Source: Rapana venosa
Taxonomy: Eukaryota; Mollusca; Gastropoda; Neogastropoda; Muricidae
Assembly: GCA_028751875.1 (NCBI GenBank)
Contig: CM054154.1
Location: 53,197,428-53,261,427 of the forward strand
Length of the DNA stretch: 64,000 nucleotides
Direction of reading: 5' to 3'
Shown: piece by piece, positions 33,455 to 44,310 of the stretch
How the letters are laid out: each line of letters begins with the position of its first letter
Numbering within the stretch: position 1 is the first letter of the stretch
Translations under genes and position numbers: made by a program
The notes under the pieces: model-generated
Told to the model about the DNA's origin: nothing
The model's input: only the letters and a program-made list of their open reading frames with translations
Database searches by the model: none

Positions 33455-36193
33455 CACCTCCCACTGTTGAACTTCTCATTCGCATTGCCATAGTTTACAA
33501 AGACACACTGCATCCAGCTTTTTCTTTCTGCCACTCTTTACCTATCTCACCTGAATCTTTTGAAGTCTGTGAACTCAACCTTACCTTACCCGGTCATTCT
33601 ATTACTTTCTGCTGCCTTTACCTCACACCTCCCAGCCGTAAGAACAAACTGACATCTTCAGTTTTCCATCAAGAATTTCAATCTCTCCTCGATCACTACA
33701 GCCTCTCTCCCAAGAAGCTTATCATTCTTGGTGACTTTAATTTTCACTTCGACAACCAATCTTCTCCTGATGTCAAGCGTCTTTCTCTTTCTTTGTCAAA
33801 TCACTCTCTTTCCCAGCTGGTGAATGAAGCAACACACAGATCAGGACATATCTTAGACTGGCTCATCACTGATGTTTCACAAGATCTCGTCACCTCTATC
33901 TCCGTCACTGACCAACTGCTTTCTGATCATTCTGCCATTCTTTTCTTCCTTAACATTGCAAAACCTATAAAAAAGAAGTGCATCACCCGTCGTAACCTCA
34001 AGGCTATTGACATTCAAACTTTCTCTTCCCAAGCTGCTGAACGCCTATCGCAAATCCCTGAAGACACTGACCCTTCTAAACACTATATCTCTATTCTCAG
34101 CCAACTGCTTGATGAGCATGCACCTCCCACTGACCATATTCTGCTTGATAGGCCTTTCGCTCCATGGTACACCCATGATATCCTGGTGGCAAAGCGCAAA
34201 AGCCGACAACTAGAATGGCAGTGGCGAAAAACGAAAACTGAAATAAACAAACAGCTCTTTCGAAAACAAACCAACAAAGTAAAAACCTTAATCCACTCAG
34301 CCAAGACAAACTACTACTCTACTCAAGTTCTCAATGCAACAACCATGAAATCTCTTTTTTCCCTCACCTCAACTCTTCTTGGATCTGCAAAGACAAGCCC
34401 TCTGCCTACAGTTCACAGTCACTCTGAACTTCCTGATATATTTTCTTCGTTCTTTTCAGACAAAGTCCGTGACATTCGCTCCAGGCTGGATCAGACTCCC
34501 TTCCAACCTGTACTTCCTGATCCCCAATTCACTGGCACTCCTCTCCTTTCCTTTCAGCCAAAAAGTGAGGAAGAAATCAGGAAAATTCTAAATGAAATGA
34601 CCATAAAATCATGTGATCTTGATCCTATGTCTGCTTCTCTTTTCACGCAGTGTCTTCTGCAGCTTATACCAACTATCACGAAGATTGTAAACTCATCTCT
34701 TCTTTCGGGAATTTTTCCAACAGAATTCAAAACTGCAATAGTTACACCTCTACTCAAAAAGCACGACCTCGACCCTAACATACTGAAAAAATTACAGACC
34801 TGTTTCTAACCTACCTTTCATCTCCAAAGTCCTTAAAAAAGTAGTTCTGAAACAACTCAACAGCCATCTTCATTCAAATAGGCTCCTTCCCGCATATCAG
34901 TCTGCCTATCGCGTCAACCACAGCACTGAAACCACCCTAGTCCATACGTTAAACACGCTTCTAAACGCTTCTGACTCAGGGAAAATCTCCCTTCTCACTC
35001 TTCTCGACTTATCTGCAGCATTTGACACTATAGATCACTCTATCCTTCTCTCCCGACTCCAAAAAAGTTTGGTATCAAAGGTGCAGCCCTTACCTGGTTT
35101 AGTTCATACCTCACTGACCGATTCCAGACAGCCACAGTAAACAAAATTCAATCAACTCCTGCAAAACTGGAATGTGGAGTCCCACAAGGATCAGTTCTGG
35201 GCCCTGTCATGTTCACTCTCTACAGTGTTCCACTCTCATACATAATAAACCTTCACCAGATCAACCATCATTTCTACGCTGATGACTCTCAGATTCAAAG
35301 CAGTGACACTCCTGAAAATCTGCTTTCTCTCTTGACAAATATGTCACTTTGCCTTCAAGACATTCAAAACTTGATGATACAAAACAAGTTACAGCTAAAT
35401 GCAGATAAAACCGAAGCCATGATTGTAGGGACCAAACACAAACTCTCTTCCATCACAACAGATTCAATAGAATTTGGCAATACATCAGTTCCGCTATCCA
35501 CTGCAGTTAAGTATCTAGGTGTTATTATTGACAACACACTCTCTTTGCAAAAATTCATCACCCAGACCTGCCAGTCCTGCTAATATCAATTACGGCGTAT
35601 AAGTGCAATCCGAAAGTACCTGTCCACTGATGCAACATCCAAACTTGTCACATCTCTTATTCTTTCACTTATGGACTATTGTAATTCTCTTTTGGCTGGT
35701 CTGCCAGCATCATCTATCCACTCCCTTCAACGCATACAAAACTCTGCAGCTCGATTAGTCTTCAAAAAGAAAAAAAATCTGAGCATATTAATCCACTCCT
35801 GCAATCTCTCCACTGGTTGCCTGTGCCATAGAGAGTAAAGTACAAGATCATTACCCTCTGTTACAAATGTCTCCACAAAACAGCACCCTCATATCTCTGT
35901 GAATGTCTTCACCTGTACACTCCTTCTCGTTCCCTCCACTCTGCTGCAGATACCCTGGGCTTACGAATACCTAGATTCAACCTATCCACTGTTGGCCGTC
36001 GCTCTTTCTCTATTTCTGGTCCATCAATCTGGAATGACCTCCCTCTCTCCCTTCGTGAAAAGCCTACTTACGACAGCTTTAAATCCAGCCTCAAGACATA
36101 CCTATTCAAACCTAAGATTGTTTCCCTCTTGTTTCATCTCATATCTGTCCCTGCCTTTAAAGGCCAAAATTCCATCACCCTGCTGAAATGTAC

Positions 36194-36245
<52 letters not shown>

Positions 36246-36375
36246 TGCGTGCGTGCGTGCGTGTGTGTGTGTGTGTGTGCATTTGAATTTGTTAGAATAT
36301 TGTGAATCATTGTTGTTGCTTGTGAGGAGCGGATTGAATGGAAGCGCTCTGATTTGTAATTGCAAGATATAGCGC
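33455..36375 (+). mobile_element. CR1/L2-type LINE, long 5'-truncated copy
   Basis: Endonuclease from its middle: VYKDTLHPAFSF, then KKLIILGDFNFHFDN (about 33715), THRSGHILDWLIT (about 33835), LLSDHSAIL (about 33920). Linker with PWYTHDILVAKRKSRQLEWQ (about 34165). RT: RPVSNLPF (about 34797), SAYRVNHSTET (about 34905), LLDLSAAFDTIDHS with catalytic Asp (about 35000), CGVPQGSVLGPVMF (about 35172), YADDSQI (about 35277), LQLNADKTEA (about 35390). C-terminus: RIQNSAARLVF (about 35735), then PSRS and WNDLPLSLRE (about 36030). The 3' UTR has a (GT)n tract and TGCAAGATATAGCGC, where it ends; the final bases and (ATT)n tail seen at 14.5 kb are missing. Breaks include a frameshift at about 34790, another near 35060, and an in-frame stop at 35581. 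No RNase H is present, as expected. Confidence 0.92.
36199..36280 (+). repeat. (GT)n microsatellite in LINE 3' UTR
   Basis: GT repeat with a GCGTGC section, at the same position in the 3' UTR as the tract at 14318-14378. Confidence 0.97.
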
Positions 36376-36524
36376 GGAGAGATCCTGATCTGAAAAGAAA
36401 TGTACTGCTATATAGGGAAGTGAATCTAAGTGAACATCCGTGCATGTGTGCATGAGTGTGAACTGTCTGACAAAACAATAGGTTATTAATGACAGAACGC
36501 CCGTGGAGGGGGCAGAGGATACAG

Positions 36525-37050
36525 CGCAGGTGACAGAGGGTGACCAGGTCTGCCAGTCCATGGGTTGCCTTGGAATGGACGGCCTGTGTTGCTGGCGCTG
36601 GAACCCCCGCGTCTCTGTCGTCTTCGTGGCTGTTCCCAGAACAGCTGACAAAGGTGGCGGCCCAAGACTCTTGCAACATTGCCACCACCATGGTTGTTTA
36701 AGTGAATTTCACCTTGAAGATGTTAAAATCATGAATATTCTCTATGCAAGGTGGGAAACGTTGCTGATATTTTCGTTGACCATTTCCGAGTAAGAGTGAG
36801 CGTTGTACACGACCCATCTTGCTCCTAGATGTTGTTGTTTCACTGGGGTCGCCCTGCTGCATACCACATGCACCTTCAGGAAGGTTTTCTTAACGGCCTT
36901 TACAGCCGCTGCCATGGCTTTGCCACATGTCACAGGATCCTTCCCTTTGATGTTGTTGATGCCCATATGCAGCAGACACAGTCTGGGGCAGGTTCAAGCT
37001 CCTGGCTAGCTGCTTCCGCCACTTTCTTGACGTTGTCGATGAAGTAGGCT
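36525..37050 (-). mobile_element. SGNH-hydrolase-like fragment joined to a LINE endonuclease
   Basis: In minus-strand order: AYFIDNVKKVAEAASQELEP (about 37045-36990); LCLLHMGINNIKGKDPVTCG (about 36970-36920), which fits SGNH block III (His-x-Gly-x-Asn); a helix, then TFLKVHVVCSRATPVK; ENISNVSHLA; and IHLNNHGGGNVARVLGRHL (about 36715-36660), which fits block V with the catalytic His. Block I with the Ser nucleophile is absent, because the upstream sequence is an I-type endonuclease that runs into it in frame near 37050. Esterases of this fold are known from ORF1 of CR1/L2 LINEs. This one differs clearly in sequence from the 25.6-27 kb copy. At least two frameshifts are present. The copy is repeated, with many indels, at 39228-39790 and 55612-56174. 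Confidence 0.6.
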
Positions 37051-37052
37051 CT

Positions 37053-38335
37053 TTGACTTGAGATATCTGGAATCCTTGTAACGCTTCCATCATTAAGAAG
37101 GTATAAAGGAGAATCAACAATGTTCTCTATCAATCTCTTACTCGCGATAATTGAGACATTGTCTTCTTCCCAGAATGGAGAATGGGCATTAAAGTCACCA
37201 GCTATTAATAATTATCCATTTTTCTTTTGATATTTGTATAGATCTCACCCAGTCTGTGTTTTCTTCATGTGGGCCTTTTGGCAGGTAGACAGAAACAATA
37301 TTAATGATCTGATCATCACTTAATTTTACATAGGCAGCACATGAGTGAATGTTTGGCGTATTGTCTGGAATAGGAGGACATAGGCTATTCTCTACAGTTT
37401 CATGTACATATAGCAAGAGAAGGACAGACACTATACTCTACAGTTTCATGTACATATAACAGGAGAAGGACAGACTCTATACTGTACAGTTTCATGTACA
37501 TATAACAGGAGAAGGACAGACTCTATACTGTACAGTTTCATGTACATATAATAGGAGAAGGACAGACTCTATACTGTACAGTTTCATGTACATATAATAG
37601 GAGAAGGACAGACACTATACTCTACAGTTTCATGTACATATAACAGGAGGACAGACACTATACTCTACAGTTTCATGTCCATATAACAGGAGGAAAGACA
37701 TTATACTCTACAGTTTCATGTACATATAACAGGAGAAGGACAGACACTATACTGTACAGCTTCATGTACATAATTATAACAGGAGAAGGACAGACTCTAT
37801 ACTCTATAGTTTCATGTACATAATTATAACAGGAGAAGGACAGACACTATACTCTACAGTTTCATGTACATATAATAGGAGGACAGACTCTATACTCTAC
37901 AGTTTCATGTACATATAATAGGAGAAGGACAGACTCTATACTCTACAGTTTCATGTACACATTAAAGGAGAAGGACAGACACTATACTGTACAGATTCAT
38001 GTACATATAACAGGAGAAGGACAGACTGTATACTCTACAGTTTCATGTACATATAGCAGGAGAAATACAGACACTATACTCTACAGTTTCATATACATAT
38101 GACAGGAGAAGGACATACACTATACTCTACAGTTTCATGTACATAGATTGCTGTTTTGATTTTACCATCAACGCCAGCCTTTTCATAAATGGGAGGGTAG
38201 TAAAAGGTAGGCAGCTTTGTTAAGTTGTTGACCTTTACAATGAGGGACTGAAAATATGTATTTTATACCTCTCTGCTGCAAGATGTTGAAGGAGGTATGA
38301 AAGGTTTGTATTGATGTACTTACAGTTCCATTTCA
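37053..38335 (-). mobile_element. I-type LINE endonuclease with an internal 46-bp satellite
   Basis: In minus-strand order: a degenerate N-terminus (MKWNCKYINTNL, about 38330); NNLTKLPTFYYPPIYEKAGV, then GKIKTAIYVHETVEYSV (38240-38140). An array of about 16 tandem units interrupts the domain, which then resumes with YVHETVENSLCPPIPDNTPN (about 37410-37370), then IVSVYLPKGPHEENTDW (about 37300), GDFNAHSPFWEED (about 37190) and LLNDGSVTRIPDIS (about 37110). These match KISAAIYIKEGIEYSV, YLPKGPNNFNTDW and GDFNAHAPFW of the element at 20.8 kb. The domain stops at about 37053, where the SGNH fragment follows in the same frame. No RT is present downstream. Confidence 0.85.
37392..38145 (-). repeat. 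46-bp minisatellite derived from a LINE endonuclease segment, about 16 units
   Basis: The plus-strand unit is roughly CTACAGTTTCATGTACATAT followed by AACAGGAGAAGGACAGACAC and TATACT. Units are 38-50 bases long, mostly 46, with single-base variants and short deletions. On the minus strand the unit reads YVHETVEYSVCPSP, which is the flanking endonuclease sequence. Since 46 is not a multiple of three, the frame shifts in each unit. Confidence 0.93.
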
Positions 38336-38451
38336 TGAGTTTTACCAGATGCGTTCTGCACATAACTAACAATCAATGAAAGCTACATTCCACAGCAGTT
38401 ACTTCAATGTTCTTTATAAAAAGAAGACAAATGCACTCAAGAAAACAACGA

Positions 38452-38735
38452 CGGGATAGCTCAGTGGTTGGAGCACTCGCTTTCCCCCAGCCAAGTTAAG
38501 CAGTGTCGAGCGTGGTTACCAGTTGGATGGGTGACCGTTTGCGCGCCATGGCTTCAGTACAGTTCCCCCAGCTGTAAATGGGTACCTGCCCTCTTTAGGG
38601 TCAGGGAAGGTAAAGCAGCGAGGGAGAGGAGATGGGCGCCGCCCCCAATTTGCTGGCCCTAGAGAAGTGAGGTCTCTGACGCCTCGCTCCCCTACGACCT
38701 TATAGGTTATGGAACTCCTTTACCCTTTACCTATT
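38452..38735 (+). mobile_element. Composite SINE: tRNA-like box A joined to 5S rRNA-like body
   Basis: The head GGGATAGCTCAGTGGTTGGA matches the 5' half of a tRNA (D-arm and box A). After GCTTTCCCCCAGCC comes AAGTTAAGCAGTGTCGAGCG, then TTGGATGGGTGACCG. This follows the order and spacing of the internal promoter of 5S rRNA (box A, intermediate element, box C). The body TGGGTACCTGCCCTCTTTAG and GGTAAAGCAGCGAGG is shared with the copies at 15.5, 41.3 and 57.7 kb. The end is near CTTATAGGTTATGG followed by CTTTACCCTTTACC. No box B of the tRNA type is seen. Confidence 0.78.
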
Positions 38736-38924
38736 GATATCAGCACACGTGATAGCAAACCTCTGTTAATAGTCTTAAGAGTAGTTTTAAATAGATCGCG
38801 TAGGCTGTTATAGTTGACAAATGGCAGTAATAAGATTAAAACATACAGACTAACTGTCATAGCGAAAATGCTAAGTTATTGCAAAACATTCTTATGTGGT
38901 ATTTCTTTAAAACACTCTCATTCC

Positions 38925-39218
38925 AGCTTTTAAGGTTGAAATGCCCTATCATATGGACAAAAATCATTCCATCTTTACTGTTGAACTTACTGCTATTTTG
39001 ATGGCTTTGTACTTTCTGCTATACTGTTTTGCAGTATTTTGTTCTGTGTTCATTCTAAATCTGCATTACAGTCTCTCAGTAACTCGTCATTGACTGATAG
39101 GCAGAGTCTTATTACTGAAATTAATCTGTTGGTACATTTTCTAATTCTGAGGGGTTCCAATGTTACTTTCTGCTGGGTTCCATCTCACTGTGGTATCCAT
39201 TTTAATGAAAAGATTGAC
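38925..39218 (+). mobile_element. I-type LINE RNase H fragment, cut at 39218
   Basis: It encodes VEMPYHMDKNHSIFTVELTA then ILMALYF (about 38935-39020), then after a frameshift CVHSKSALQSL (about 39045) and NVTFCWVPSHCGIHFNEKID (about 39160-39215). These match IEKSYHVGKNRSVFTAELIA and SFCWIPSHIG of the element at 20.8 kb. The expected final Asp motif is cut off at about 39218, where sequence homologous to 36525 begins. The noisy copy at 42.1 kb continues past this point, so the cut is a junction and not the true end. Confidence 0.85.
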
Positions 39219-40149
39219 AAAGCTCCAAGGCGTGACCGAGGGTCGCCTGCCATGACCATGGGTTTCCATGGAATGACAGCCTGTAGTTGATCTGGCGCTA
39301 GGAACCCCCGCGTCTCTAGTCGTCTTCGGTGGCTGTTCCGCGAGAACAGCTGACAAAGGTGGCCGGCCCAAGACGACTTGGCAACATTGCCACCAACCAT
39401 GGTTTGTTTAAGTGAATTTCACCTTGAAGAATGTTAAAATCATAAAATCTCTATGCAAGGTGGGGGGAAAAAAACGTTGCTGCAAAATCGTTGACCATTT
39501 CCGAGTAAGAGTGGAGCGTTGTACACGAACCCAACTTGCATCCTATAAGTGTTGTTTCACTGGGTCGCTCATAGGCAGCCAACCACATGCCCCTTCAAGG
39601 AAGGTTTCTCTTAACGCCTCTACAAAGAGCCGCTGCCATGCCGTTTGCCACATGTCACAGGATCCTTCCATTGATGTTGTTTGAAGCGCCAATATGCAGC
39701 AGACACAAGTTCTGGGAGCAAGTTCAAGGCACATTACTTGGCAAGCTGCTTCCGCACTTTCACGACGTTGGACTGATTGAAGTAGGCTCTTGACTTGAGA
39801 TAACTGGAATCCATATGTAACGCTTCCATCATTCAGAAGTATAAAGGCGAAACAACAATGTTCATCATATCAATCTCTTACATTCGCGAAAATGAGACAG
39901 TTTGTCCTTCTCCCAGAATGGAGAATGGGCAATTAACGACACAATCACTAAATAATCATAATCCTATATTTTCTTGTGATATTGTATAGGATCTCACCCA
40001 GTCTGTGTTTTCTTCATGTGGGCCTTTGGCATGTAGACAGAAACAATATTAATGATATTCTGATCATACCACTTAATTTTACATAGGCAGTCAACATGAG
40101 TTAATGATTAGGTGGCGTATTGACTGGAATAGGATGACAATAGGCCTAT

Positions 40150-40990
40150 TCTCCTACAGTTTCATGTACATATATCCATACAAGAGAAGGAGCAGTTATT
40201 CACTATACTCTACAGTTTTCATGTACCTATAACAGTGAGAAGACAGAGCTCTATACTGTAACAAGTGAGTTCAGTAGTACATAAAACAGGTAGAAGACAG
40301 ACTCTAATACTGTAGCAGATGATCATTGTACATGATAATAGCGAAGAAAAAAGGAACCCCAGACTCTATACTGTACAGTTTTCATGTACTACTATAATTA
40401 GGAGAAGGACAGACACTATACTCTACAAGATTTCATGTACCTTAAACAGGAGGACAACACTATACTCTAACAGTTCATGTCATGTATAACAGAAGGAAAG
40501 ATACATTATACTCTACCGTTTTACATGTACATATAACAGGAGAAGGAAGCAGACACTATACTGTAACAGCATTCATGTACATAATAATTTATATACAGGA
40601 GATAGGACAGACTCTAATAATCTATAAGTTTTTCAATGAAACATATTGATAGACTAGGAGAAGGACAGACACTAATACTCTACAGGTTTTCATTACATAT
40701 AGGATAGGAGGACAGACTCTATACTCTACATGTATTCAATGTACATATAATAGAGAAGGACTAGACTCTATACTCAACAGATTTCATGTACGACATTAAA
40801 GGAGAAGGACAGACACTAGTACTGTACAGATACATGTAAATCATAACAGGAAAAGACAGACTGTATACTCTACAGTTTCATGTACATAAGCAGGAGAAAA
40901 ACATACACTATACTCACTACAGTTGGTCATAAACATAAGAACAGAGAAGGACAGACACTATACTCTACATTTTGCATGTACTATAGATAT
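40150..40990 (-). repeat. 46-bp endonuclease-derived minisatellite, indel-rich copy
   Basis: The same units as 37392-38145 (TACAGTTTCATGTACAT core), with frequent inserted bases. The flanking endonuclease is no longer readable as protein. Confidence 0.85.
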
Positions 40991-41307
40991 GCTGTTTTGA
41001 TTTTACCAATCACGCCACCTTAGTTCATAAAATGGGAGGGTAGTAAAGGTAGGTCAGCTTTGTTAAGAATTGTTTGACCTTTACAATGAGGGACTGAAAA
41101 TATGTATTTTATACCTCTCTGCAGAGCAAGATTTTAAGAGTATGGAAAGGTTTGTATTGATTTGTATCTTACAGTTCCATTTCATGGATTTTTTAGCCAA
41201 TCGCGTTCTGCACATAACTAACAATGCAATGAAAGCTACATTCCACAGCAGTTACTGATCAATGTTCATTATAAAAAGAAGCGAAATGCACTCCAAGAAA
41301 ACAAGCG

Positions 41308-41610
41308 ACGGGATATGCCCAGTGTTGGAGCAACTCGCGTTTCCCCAGCCAGTTTATAAGACAGTGTCGAGCGTGGTACGCAATTGGAGGTGACCGTTTG
41401 CGCGCACATAGGCTCAGGTACAGTTCCCAGCAGAACTGTAAATGGAAACCTGCCCTTCTTTAGGGTCAGGGAAGGTAAAGCAGCGAAGGGAGAGGAATGG
41501 GCGCCTGACCTCTCCAATTTGCTGGCCCTAAGAGAAGTGAGGTCACAGACAGTCTCGCTCCCCTTACGACCTTTAGGTTATGGAACATCCATTTTACCCC
41601 TTTACCTATT
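41308..41610 (+). mobile_element. Composite tRNA/5S-like SINE, indel-rich copy
   Basis: Recognisable by GACGGGATATGCCCAGTG (damaged head), CAGTGTCGAGCGTGG, GGAGGTGACCGTTTGCGCGC and GGTCAGGGAAGGTAAAGCAG. It is the same element as 38452-38735 with small insertions and deletions. Confidence 0.75.
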
Positions 41611-41799
41611 GAATATTCAGCACACGTGTTAGCAAACCTCTGTAAAAGTCTTAAAGGAGTTTTGAAATATATCTGCGTATGCTGTTATAGTTGACAAATG
41701 CAGTAATAAGATAAAAATACAGACAAAATAACTGTCGATAGCGATAATGGCTAAGTTAATGGCAAAGACATCTTATGGTGGTAATTTCTTTAAAACACT

Positions 41800-42135
41800 C
41801 TCATTCCAGCTTTTAAGTTGAAATGCCCATCATATGATCAAAAATCATTCCATCTTTACTAGTTGACTTACTAGCTATTTGATGGCTTGTACTTTCTATC
41901 AGCTATAAACTGTTGTTGCAGTATTTGTTCTAGTGTTTCCATTCTAAATCTGCATAAGTCTCTTCATGTAACTCGTCATTGACTTGATAGTGCAGAGTCT
42001 TATTACTGAAATTAATCTGTTGGTACATTCAAATTCTGAGGGGGTTCCAATGTACTTTCTGCTGGTTCAATCATCACTGTGTATCCATTTTATGAAAAGA
42101 TTGACATACAGCTTGCCAAAAAGCAGCAAAACCAT
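41800..42135 (+). mobile_element. I-type LINE RNase H fragment, indel-rich copy extending past the 39218 junction
   Basis: It parallels 38925-39218, then continues from KIDI into QLAKKQQNHS (about 42105-42130). That is the position of the terminal RNase H motif (consensus xADxxAK). This shows what followed 39218 before the junction. Confidence 0.75.
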
Positions 42136-42189
42136 TCTCGCATATCACACAGAGACACACTCACAGAGATACACATACTAGACACACAC

Positions 42190-42292
42190 TCTGTTGTTGT
42201 GAGTGTGTGTGTGTGTGATGTGTGTGCAGTGCGTAGCGTGCGTGTGTGTGTGTTTGTGTGTGCGGTACATGTGCGTGAGTGCGGTGTGTTGT
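42190..42292 (+). repeat. GT-rich microsatellite
   Basis: Interrupted (GT)n downstream of the RNase H fragment. Confidence 0.92.
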
Positions 42293-44170
42293 TCATAGGT
42301 TAAGTTTTGGATTGTTATTTCCTTGTTTGGGCATTTTTTTTGGTTTTGTGTGAATCACAAAATAGTGTTGGGTTTGTTTTATTTTGGTTCGCTTTTATCT
42401 TTCTTTTACATTGTATGTAGATGACTTAGAATGTTAACTTCAGCTGATTTAAAATTTTGCATTTGAAGGGCGGTATGATATATGCCTGAATTTTCTTTGA
42501 TGTAAGGATCTACTGTATGTTTTGCCTTAAATCAATAAAGCCATGTATCATGCGTGTATATGACAGGAGTGAGGGATGTGAATGTATGTCTTTTGTATTA
42601 CTTTATTTTCTGCTGAATCACAAAAACTGTTTGGTATGTTTCATCTTGTTTATCCTTTATATATGATATATGTTGTGAAGGGATATGGATGAGGGTGTGT
42701 AGTGTATGAAGTAAGGTGTTGAAATGATTTAAAAGGAAAATTATATACATCATTTTTCGCTCTGTTTTGTATCCCATTTTGTTGCTGTTGTTAATTGTTT
42801 GGTGGAGTGGGGGTGGAGTTCTGGTTTGTTTTGTTTTTTCCTTTAGTTTTTAAGTGGGAGTTTCTTGGAAGGGGGGGGGGGGGGGTTGTTTTGGGGCTTT
42901 TTTGGGGGGGGAGTCTTTTGTAGTATCTATATTGTTGCCTTATATGTTTTGGACTGTTATTGTTGCTTTATGTTTTTCTATTGTTGCTGTTGTTGTGTTG
43001 TGTACAGTATGTGTGTGTGATTGTTTATTTTTGTTTGTTGTGATAATGTTCATGTTGTTTTATCATTTTTGTTTGTTTGTTCAGTTGATATTGTATGGTT
43101 GGAGGAGTTTTGTTTGTGTGGGAGAGGGATTGGTGAAGTCTTTTTGTCTTGTTTGTTTTGTGTTGTATTTTTATGGTGATATATATTATTCAGAAGAAAT
43201 TTGTCCTTTTGTTAGATTTGTATGGTTAAAAATGTTCAGAGATTGTATTGGTGTTTTAAAAAAAAATTCTATGTAGCATATATTAATGTTATTTCCCCCT
43301 TTTGATTTGTATGGTTTATATTGAGATTAGGTTTTTTTATTCTATGGTCCTGATATATATTCATTTTCTCTCTCTCTCTGTCCTCTTTTCGTTTAGATAG
43401 AGTGGCATTATATGGAAAAAAAACAAATAGCATCTGCTTATTCAATGTACACATCTGAAAATAAATGTTTTGCCTTTGACTTGACACAGACTACTCCCAC
43501 TCCCCATTCCTTCCCAACTGTCTCTCTCGACACCTTCCAACTTCTAGTCTCTCTCATTCCGCCCCCCAACCCCCGTACCAACCCACCCACACCCATCCGT
43601 TCACTGGTCTTAAATCCCATAGCGCTCCTTCATCTCCCCTCACTCGCAGTGGCAATAAAGTAGCTCACACACATACACACATATAGACACAATAGACAAA
43701 ACACGACACACACACACACAATCTATTTTGGTATTTAGCCCTTTTTTGAAATGCTTTAAAAAGAAATAATGTTGGACAATATCCCCATAATATCAGAACT
43801 GTCCAGATATATTTCTAGTTGAACGGTAAAAAAAACCAACTTAAAGCTTATAAACTATATGTATCAAAGAGAAAAGAATTTGAGGGGGGGGGCAGACAAA
43901 TAAAGACAAAAAGCATGGAGATAAAAAGAAGAGAAAAAGGTCGTTTATTTTTTCCGATGAAAAGTGTGTCGCAAAACAACAGACAAAAATACGTGAAATT
44001 CAGATGAAAAATTCTGAATATTTGCCATGAAAAATACTGAACTCAATTATTATGGGGGTACACTATGTCAGCATGATATTGTGGATGTGTTTTGTACTTG
44101 AGTATAAAGTTTGAAACTGTACAATGAATAGTTATTGTTAAGTTTTTGTTTGGCGAATAAATAATTAATC
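42293..44170. other. Unassigned, GT-rich then mixed
   Basis: From 42780 to 43260 the plus strand is unusually rich in G and T. The hydrophobic 140-codon frame there (42854-43276) is explained by composition. A cleaner pyrimidine-rich part lies at 43480-43660 and short CA tracts at 43665-43725. I recognise no gene. Confidence 0.5.
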
Positions 44171-44175
44171 TTTAT

Positions 44176-44310
44176 GTCATCATCATCGATCATCATCATT
44201 CATCATCAAGTGTTTATACATCATTATCATCATCATCATCTGCTTTAGAGAGACAACATCATCATTGAATATTATTATCATTTTTAAATCTACTATTACT
44301 ATTATTGATT
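44176..44310 (+). repeat. (ATC)n microsatellite, interrupted
   Basis: Repeated CATCATCAT blocks with ATT interruptions. Confidence 0.9.

Larger units (their letters stand above)
39228..42115. repeat. Indel-rich second copy of 36525-39218
   Basis: The same order is seen again: SGNH-like (39228-39790, minus), I-type endonuclease remnants, the 46-bp array (about 40150-40990), the SINE (41308-41610) and the RNase H fragment (about 41800-42115). It is about 7 percent longer than the first copy, and the differences are mostly single-base insertions spread evenly, including in noncoding parts. That is the error pattern of an uncorrected long read. Confidence 0.9.

Noticed and set aside
37392..38145. 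Regular 46-bp spacing resembling a CRISPR array
   Set aside because: The whole unit repeats, with no unique spacers. It derives from a LINE coding segment, and the DNA is eukaryotic.
42854..43276. 140-codon frame that looks like a membrane protein
   Set aside because: The hydrophobic content is explained by the G/T-rich strand. There is no splice context or motif, and neighbouring frames look the same.
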